Shown: positions 5,008-9,076 of the stretch, piece by piece
How positions within the stretch are numbered: the first letter of the stretch is position 1
How the letters are laid out: every line of letters begins with the position of its first letter
Assembly (NCBI GenBank): GCA_900556205.1
Contig: USNX01000033.1
Coordinates: 1-9,076 of the forward strand
DNA length: 9,076 nt
Source of the DNA: an uncultured Collinsella sp.
Lineage (GTDB): Bacteria > Actinomycetota > Coriobacteriia > Coriobacteriales > Coriobacteriaceae
Reading direction: 5' to 3'
The notes under the pieces: generated by a model
What the model was told of the DNA's origin: nothing
Database searches by the model: none
The model's input: the letters and a program-made list of their open reading frames with translations, nothing else
Translations under genes and position numbers: made by a program

Positions 5008-6291
5008 ATGAGCGAGCAGACCATCGGTACTACCTGTGTTCAGGGCGGCTATCACCCGGGAGATGCCGAGCCGCGCCAGGTGCCCATCTACCAGTCCACC
5101 ACGTGGAAGTACGACACGTCGGAGCACATGGGCAAGCTGTTTGACCTGGAGGAGTCGGGCTACTTCTACAGCCGTCTGCAGAATCCCACGTGCGATCTGG
5201 TTGCCGCCAAGATCTGCGAGATGGAGGGCGGCACCGCTGCGATGCTCACGAGCTCGGGCATGGCGGCGAATTTCCTCGCGATCTTTAACGTAGCCGGTGC
5301 CGGCGATCACGTGGTCGCGAGTTCTGCCATCTACGGCGGAACGTACAACCTCCTTGCCCATACCATGGGGCGCATGGGTCTGACCTGCACGTTCGTCGCT
5401 CCCGACTGCACCGATGAGGAGCTGGAGGCCGCTTTCCAGCCCAACACCAAGCTCGTCTTTGGCGAGACCATCGCCAATCCCGCTCTTGCCGTGCTCGACA
5501 TCGAGCGCTTTGCCAAGGCCGCGCATGACCACGGCGTGCCGCTGATGGTCGACAACACCTTCCCGACGCCCGTGATGTGCCGTCCCTTTGAGTGGGGCGC
5601 CGACATCGTCACGCACTCCACCACCAAGTACATGGATGGCCACGCGGCCTATCTGGGTGGCGTGATTGTCGATCACGGTCAGTTTGACTGGATGTCCCAT
5701 GCGGACAAGTTCCCGGGCCTCACCACGCCCGACGAGAGCTACCACGGCGTGACCTATGCAGAGAAGTTCGGTCGCGAGGGTGCCTTCATTACCAAGGCCA
5801 CCGCGCAGCTCATGCGCGACCTTGGCCCCATGCAGAACCCGCAGGCGGCGTTCTTCTTGAACAGCTCGCTCGAGAGCCTGCATGTGCGCATGCCGCGTCA
5901 TTGCGAGAACGGCCTAGCCGTTGCCAAGTTCCTGCAGAGCCATCCCAAGGTGCGCTTCGTGAGCTATCCGGGCCTGGAGGGCGATAAGTACTATGACCTG
6001 GCTCAGAAGTACATGCCCAACGGTACCTGCGGCGTTGTGAGCTTTGGCTTTAACGGTGGTCGCGCGGCGGCCGAGACCTTTATGAAGAGCCTCAAGCTCG
6101 CCCAGATCGCCACGCACGTGGCCGACGCCCGCACTTGCTGCCTGCATCCCGCTAATGCCACGCATCGCCAGATGAACGATGAGGAGCTCATCGCCTGTGG
6201 CATCTCCGCCGACATGGTGCGCCTGTCGTGCGGCCTCGAGGATACGGCCGACCTGATTGCCGACCTTGAGCAGGCGCTCGAGCAGTGCTAG
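5008..6291 (+). CDS. metY: O-acetylhomoserine aminocarboxypropyltransferase (sulfhydrylase)
   Basis: This is a 427-residue PLP enzyme that joins O-acetylhomoserine with sulfide (or methanethiol) to give homocysteine (or methionine), the direct sulfhydrylation route. PLP residues of the Cys/Met-metabolism family are present: Tyr54-Ser-Arg56, Ser83-Gly-Met85, Tyr109, Asp182 in the VDNTF motif, Schiff-base Lys207 in HSTTKYMDGH, and Arg405 in VRLSCGLED for the substrate carboxylate. Total length and the extra segment at about 227-252 (FDW...FPGLT.PD.SYHG) are typical of MetY and separate it from the shorter cystathionine gamma-synthase, CGL and methionine gamma-lyase proteins. The ATG at 5008 has AAGGGAG six bases upstream. 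It has its own promoter and terminator, so it is monocistronic. Sulfide release by the cysteine/serine-degrading enzyme at 1-235 could feed it, but the genes are not linked by operon. Confidence 0.93.
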   Translation: MSEQTIGTTCVQGGYHPGDAEPRQVPIYQSTTWKYDTSEHMGKLFDLEESGYFYSRLQNPTCDLVAAKICEMEGGTAAMLTSSGMAANFLAIFNVAGAGDHVVASSAIYGGTYNLLAHTMGRMGLTCTFVAPDCTDEELEAAFQPNTKLVFGETIANPALAVLDIERFAKAAHDHGVPLMVDNTFPTPVMCRPFEWGADIVTHSTTKYMDGHAAYLGGVIVDHGQFDWMSHADKFPGLTTPDESYHGVTYAEKFGREGAFITKATAQLMRDLGPMQNPQAAFFLNSSLESLHVRMPRHCENGLAVAKFLQSHPKVRFVSYPGLEGDKYYDLAQKYMPNGTCGVVSFGFNGGRAAAETFMKSLKLAQIATHVADARTCCLHPANATHRQMNDEELIACGISADMVRLSCGLEDTADLIADLEQALEQC

Positions 6292-6360
6292 GCTAGCGTT
6301 CGTGCGAGGCGTGGGACGGCTTTTCGGCTGACGACGTCCTCATAGTTCCGATTCCGTAGG

Positions 6361-6407
6361 CGGGACCCCGATCGTGTCCGTTTGTAGGCGATTGGGGTCC
6401 CGTTTTT
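6361..6407 (+). terminator. Intrinsic terminator of metY
   Basis: CGGGACCCCGATCG (6361-6374) pairs with CGATTGGGGTCCCG (6389-6402) in a 14-bp stem with one G-T wobble and a 14-nt loop. TTTTT (6403-6407) follows. It ends only 25 bp before the MFS start codon, so the transporter needs its own promoter or read-through. Confidence 0.92.
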
Positions 6408-6432
6408 GCGTTGCACGATAGAAAGGATATAC

Positions 6433-7737
6433 ATGGAGAAAACTGCCGAGCAGCTGCGCCGCGAGCACATTGCCCTAGAGGGCGACACCCACGGTAAGAA
6501 TAAATGGGCGATTCTGTTCACCGTGCTCGTCATGACCTTTATGGCGTGTCTGGATGCGAGCATCGTGACGGTGGCGCTCCCAGTGATGCAAAAGGAGCTG
6601 GGGGTGGGTCTCGACCGCATTCAGCTCGTGAGCTCGGTGTATCTGCTCGCGACGTGCGTCGCCATGCTGCCGTTTGGCCGCTTGGGCGATGTGCGCGGCA
6701 AGGTGAATGTGTTCCAGCTTGGTGTAATCGTCTTTACGGGTGGCTCGTTGCTTTGCGGGCTTTCGGCTTCGCTCGAGGTGCTTATCCTGGCGCGTTTCGT
6801 GCAGGGCATTGGTTGTGCCGCCGCGATGGCCAACAATATGGGCATCATCACCGAGTCGTTTCCGGCGCGTGAGCGCGGCCGTGCCATGGGCATTCTGGCG
6901 ACCTTTGTGGCTCTTGGCATGATGTGCGGCCCCGTGCTCGGCGGCGTGCTGGTGGCGAGCTTTCCCTGGGAGAGCATCTTCCTTATCAATCTGCCCATTG
7001 GCGTAATCTCGTTTATCGTGGGGCTCTATACGCTGCCGCATGTGAAGCCGGAGGCTGGCGAACGCCCTATGCCGTTGACAGAGGCGGCGCGTCGCTGCTT
7101 TGCGAGCTCGGCTTTCACTATTAACCTGGCTTGCATGCTTATCGTGTTCGTGGGTATCGGTGCCTCCGAGTTTGTGCTGCCGTTCTACTTTCAGGATGCC
7201 CACGGCTTTAGCTCCGATATCTCAGGCCTGTTGTTTTTGGCGATGCCGGTCGTGAATGCCTTTGTGGGCCCGCTTTCGGGCTCGGTGTCCGACCGTGTTG
7301 GTTGTGAAGCGCCCACGGCCGTTGGCCTGGGCGTGTACGTGTGCGGTCTCTTTGCGGTGAGCACGCTTGACGAGCACTCTTCCATCTTGATGATTGTGTG
7401 CTGCGTCGCGTTTATGTCGTGCGGCACGTCGATCTTCCAGAGTCCCAATAATTCGCTGTATATGGGTTCGGCTCCGCGTGAGGCGCTTGGCTTTGCGGGC
7501 AGCTTGAGCAGCTTGGCGCGCTATGCGGGCATAGCGCTGGGTATTACGGCGGCGTCGCGCATCCTGTATGGACAGACGAGCGCGGCGATGGGCAAGACGG
7601 TCACGAGCTATGTGGCGGGTCGTCCGGACGTGTTCCTCTTTGGCTTCCGTTTGGTATTCTACGTGCTGATGGCCGTTGCTACCGTGGGCTTTGCGCTCAC
7701 ATTGGTACGTTTGGTGAGGACGCGCACCCGGCATTAG
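6433..7737 (+). CDS. MFS transporter, DHA2-like (EmrB/QacA type) efflux pump
   Basis: This is a 434-residue inner-membrane major facilitator, probably a proton-driven exporter of drugs or toxic compounds. An LDASIVTVALP motif (40-50) in helix 1 is the D1 signature of the DHA2 drug:H+ antiporters. GRLGDVRGK (82-90) is motif A in the loop after helix 2, and GPVLGG (166-171) is the antiporter motif C in helix 5. Around twelve hydrophobic segments can be counted (first at about 25-42, last at about 400-425), fewer than the 14 of classical EmrB/QacA, so it is DHA2-like rather than a typical member. The ATG at 6433 has AAAGGA five bases upstream; an in-frame TTG at 6406 lies in the metY terminator and is discarded. 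No adjacent regulator or EmrA-like adaptor is present. Substrate unknown. Confidence 0.88.
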   Translation: MEKTAEQLRREHIALEGDTHGKNKWAILFTVLVMTFMACLDASIVTVALPVMQKELGVGLDRIQLVSSVYLLATCVAMLPFGRLGDVRGKVNVFQLGVIVFTGGSLLCGLSASLEVLILARFVQGIGCAAAMANNMGIITESFPARERGRAMGILATFVALGMMCGPVLGGVLVASFPWESIFLINLPIGVISFIVGLYTLPHVKPEAGERPMPLTEAARRCFASSAFTINLACMLIVFVGIGASEFVLPFYFQDAHGFSSDISGLLFLAMPVVNAFVGPLSGSVSDRVGCEAPTAVGLGVYVCGLFAVSTLDEHSSILMIVCCVAFMSCGTSIFQSPNNSLYMGSAPREALGFAGSLSSLARYAGIALGITAASRILYGQTSAAMGKTVTSYVAGRPDVFLFGFRLVFYVLMAVATVGFALTLVRLVRTRTRH

Positions 7738-7833
7738 CGTGTTGGGAGGCTGTCTGCCACGAATCGGGCCTATCTACTGGTCTTGCAGCTTTATGGTGCG
7801 ATGCGGCTTGTGGGGCGGGCGGGGGTCGGTCCG

Positions 7834-7842
7834 TGGTAGACT
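7834..7842 (+). promoter_or_regulatory. Extended -10 promoter of xpt
   Basis: TGG followed by TAGACT (7837-7842) forms an extended -10 for a start near 7849, leaving about 48 nt of leader. No -35 hexamer is found at the normal distance; instead a G-rich tract (7812-7825) occupies that place. The leader is too short to hold a purine riboswitch aptamer, and none is seen upstream. The rest of 7738-7833 shows no terminator for the MFS gene. Confidence 0.45.
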
Positions 7843-7897
7843 ATCGAACAACGTTTATTAATCGCGCGGTATCGTTGCCGCGAGAAGGGGTTGCGCC

Positions 7898-8476
7898 ATG
7901 CAGGAGCTTGAGGATCGTATTCGCCATGACGGCATCGTAAAGGCCGGTAACGTCCTTAAGGTTGATGCCTTCCTCAACCACCAGTGCGACGTTGAGCTGT
8001 TCGACCACATGGGTGCCGAGTGGGCCCGTCTGTTCGAGGGTGTCGAGATCAACAAGATCCTGACGATCGAGGCTTCGGGCATTGGCATGGCTTGCATCGC
8101 AGCCCAGCATTTTGGCGGCGTGCCGGTAGTCTTTGCCAAGAAGGCACAGTCCATCAACCTTGACGGCGAGCAGTATGCCACGACCATCTATTCCTTTACC
8201 AAGCAAAAGGAGTACCCGGTCATCGTTGGCAAGCGCTTCCTGTCCGAGGGCGACAAGGTCCTGATCATCGACGACTTTTTGGCCAACGGCTGTGCGCTCG
8301 AGGGTCTTATCAAGATCTGCGAGGCTGCGGGTGCCGAGGTTGCCGGCATTGGCATCGCCGTTGAGAAGGGCTTCCAGGGCGGTGGCGATAAGCTCCGCGA
8401 GCGCGGCTTCCGCGTTGAGAGCCTGGCCCGTATCGCCGAAATGGACTGCGAGAACGGCGAAATCACGTTCTCCTAG
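7898..8476 (+). CDS. xpt: Xanthine phosphoribosyltransferase
   Basis: This is a 192-residue cytosolic purine-salvage enzyme that converts xanthine plus PRPP to XMP. The PRPP-binding motif [11 protein letters not shown] is at 121-131. Other Xpt signatures are [10 protein letters not shown] (20-29), the TIEASGIG loop (56-63), VVFAKK (77-82), IYSFTKQ (97-103), [11 protein letters not shown] (150-160) and RVESLARI (172-179). Length and motif order match Bacillus subtilis Xpt (194 aa) almost throughout. The ATG at 7898 has GAAGGGG seven bases upstream. In Bacillus xpt is paired with the pbuX permease under a purine riboswitch; here neither is present, and a hairpin terminator follows 28 bp after the stop, so regulation must differ. 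The identification is firm. Confidence 0.95.
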   Translation: MQELEDRIRHDGIVKAGNVLKVDAFLNHQCDVELFDHMGAEWARLFEGVEINKILTIEASGIGMACIAAQHFGGVPVVFAKKAQSINLDGEQYATTIYSFTKQKEYPVIVGKRFLSEGDKVLIIDDFLANGCALEGLIKICEAAGAEVAGIGIAVEKGFQGGGDKLRERGFRVESLARIAEMDCENGEITFS

Positions 8477-8504
8477 GCGCGCAACACAAGCGATTGGTAT
8501 GCGA

Positions 8505-8539
8505 TGTGACAAAGGGACTGTCCCTTTGTCACATTTTTT
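8505..8539 (+). terminator. Near-perfect palindromic terminator after xpt
   Basis: TGTGACAAAGGGAC (8505-8518) and GTCCCTTTGTCACA (8520-8533) are exact complements around a single central T, followed by six T (8534-8539). The U tract makes it a good Rho-independent terminator for xpt. The very long palindrome with almost no loop is unlike the other terminators here and shares an AGGGACTGT core with the hairpin at 8950-9020, so it may have arisen from a dispersed palindromic repeat. Confidence 0.85.
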
Positions 8540-8559
8540 GTATGAGGGGAGGTGTTGAT

Positions 8560-8940
8560 ATGGATGAGAACAAGTTGGGATGGCGCGAGTATGCGCGCTA
8601 TGCCGAGATGTCGGTCGAGGAGTTGGCACGCGATTGCGAGGTGCAGGTGTTTCGCGCGACGGGTCCGGGCGGTCAGGGTGTGAACACGACGGACTCGGCG
8701 GTGCGCATGAAGCATGTTCCGACGGGGATCGTCGTGACGGCGCGCGAGAGCCGTAGCCAGTTTCAGAATCGCAGCTGCTGTCTGCGTAAGCTGAGGGCAG
8801 AGCTTGAGCGTCGCGGGCGTCCACCGCGCCGACGCGTCAAGACCAAGGTGCCTCAGCGATCGCGCCAGCGCAGGCTTAACGACAAGCACTTCAACGCGAT
8901 TAAAAAGGCCAACCGTCGCAAGCCGGGCGGGGAGGAATGA
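8560..8940 (+). CDS. Stand-alone GGQ release-factor-like protein (putative ribosome rescue / peptidyl-tRNA hydrolase)
   Basis: The 126 residues comprise one RF-1 catalytic domain (about 24-75) with [15 protein letters not shown] at 34-48. The GGQ (37-39) is the motif that triggers peptidyl-tRNA hydrolysis on the ribosome. [19 protein letters not shown] (52-70) is closer to the catalytic domain of RF1/RF2 than to ArfB. The codon-recognition domains of true release factors are absent. The strongly basic tail (84-121, about half Arg/Lys, with [13 protein letters not shown]) resembles the ArfB/ICT1 tail that sits in the empty mRNA channel, so rescue of stalled ribosomes is the likely role. A short helical N-terminus (1-23) precedes it. 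The ATG at 8560 has GGGGAGG seven bases upstream; the longer frame from 8494 runs through the terminator. Alternatives are an RF-modulating paralogue with no rescue activity. Confidence 0.85.
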   Translation: MDENKLGWREYARYAEMSVEELARDCEVQVFRATGPGGQGVNTTDSAVRMKHVPTGIVVTARESRSQFQNRSCCLRKLRAELERRGRPPRRRVKTKVPQRSRQRRLNDKHFNAIKKANRRKPGGEE

Positions 8941-8949
8941 TCTTTTCAA

Positions 8950-9020
8950 TAAGTTGCGGTGAAATAGAGATTGTTTTGCGGCTTTAGCTGCATAAACAGT
9001 CCCTATTTCACCGCAACTTA
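8950..9020. repeat. 71-nt near-perfect hairpin between converging genes
   Basis: Arms 8950-8967 and 9003-9020 are perfect 18-bp complements (TAAGTTGCGGTGAAATAG). Inside, GATTGTTT (8969-8976) pairs with AAACAGTC (8994-9001) with one wobble, and TGCGGC (8977-8982) with GCTGCA (8987-8992) closes a TTTA loop. Only one mismatch (8968/9002) and one bulge (8993) interrupt about 32 pairs. No U run follows on either strand. The inner arm carries ACAGTCCCT (8996-9004), the complement of the core at 8513-8521. It may be a REP/MITE-like palindromic element or a long 3'-end hairpin. Confidence 0.75.
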
Positions 9021-9027
9021 GGTGGGG

Positions 9028-9076
9028 TTAGCGGGTTGGGTGCCAGACCTCGAGAACGGCGGGAAGAATGTCCACC
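9028..9076 (-). CDS. Possible C-terminal end of a minus-strand gene
   Basis: On the complement, the last 46 bases before the TAA at 9028-9030 read VDILPAVLEVWHPTR in a frame with codon choices like the neighbouring genes. This would place a convergent gene entering from the right, with the long hairpin 8950-9020 between the two 3' ends. Fifteen residues are too few to recognise a family, and another minus frame is also open, so this remains tentative. Confidence 0.35.
   Translation of the reverse strand, partial: VDILPAVLEVWHPTR

Noticed and set aside
6475..7203. 242-codon minus-strand frame inside the MFS gene
   Set aside because: His/Arg-rich shadow of a membrane protein gene with no motif or start signal.
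7738..7897. Purine riboswitch upstream of xpt
   Set aside because: No purine aptamer core can be drawn, and the leader from the likely start site is only about 48 nt.

Overview
The window looks like chromosomal DNA from a high-GC, Gram-positive gut anaerobe, most likely of the class Coriobacteriia (Collinsella-like). This is inferred from the GC-rich codon choice, purine-rich ribosome binding sites with several GTG/TTG starts, a short four-domain ribosomal protein S1, an A-type RNase P RNA, and the mix of anaerobe-type genes (serine-dehydratase-alpha/cysteine-desulfidase family, C_GCAxxG_C_C family). No phage, insertion sequence or CRISPR array is visible; most of the window is ordinary housekeeping DNA.

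Layout. 1-235 is the 3' end of a serine dehydratase alpha-type [4Fe-4S] enzyme (+). It is followed by a perfect hairpin and a structured repeat (copy 1). 425-1183 is a HAD hydrolase (-). A 316-bp divergent region leads to rpsA (1500-2666, +), whose ribosome binding site can fold into a hairpin, and then a strong terminator. After tandem hairpins of unknown role, an extended -10 promoter drives rnpB (2992-3353). A second copy of the structured repeat directly follows rnpB. yigZ (3627-4262, +) and a C_GCAxxG_C_C protein (4330-4776, -) converge on a shared hairpin. metY (5008-6291, +) has a clear promoter overlapping a G-quadruplex motif and ends in a strong terminator. An MFS efflux transporter (6433-7737), xpt (7898-8476) and a stand-alone GGQ release-factor-like protein (8560-8940) follow on the + strand. 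A 71-nt hairpin (8950-9020) and probably the last codons of a minus-strand gene close the window.

The genes do not form one pathway. Translation and RNA metabolism are over-represented (S1, RNase P RNA, a likely ribosome-rescue factor, YigZ), alongside sulfur amino acid synthesis (MetY), purine salvage (Xpt) and export (MFS). Most genes appear to be single transcription units separated by hairpins.

The most interesting material is non-coding. A 114-121 nt element is present twice (268-381 and 3362-3482), each time just after the 3' end of a + strand gene. It has a compensatory base-pair change in its apical stem and a wholly re-sequenced but still complementary closing stem, which supports a conserved structured RNA or a mobile palindromic element. 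A second set of palindromes (8505-8533 and 8950-9020) shares an AGGGACTGT core.
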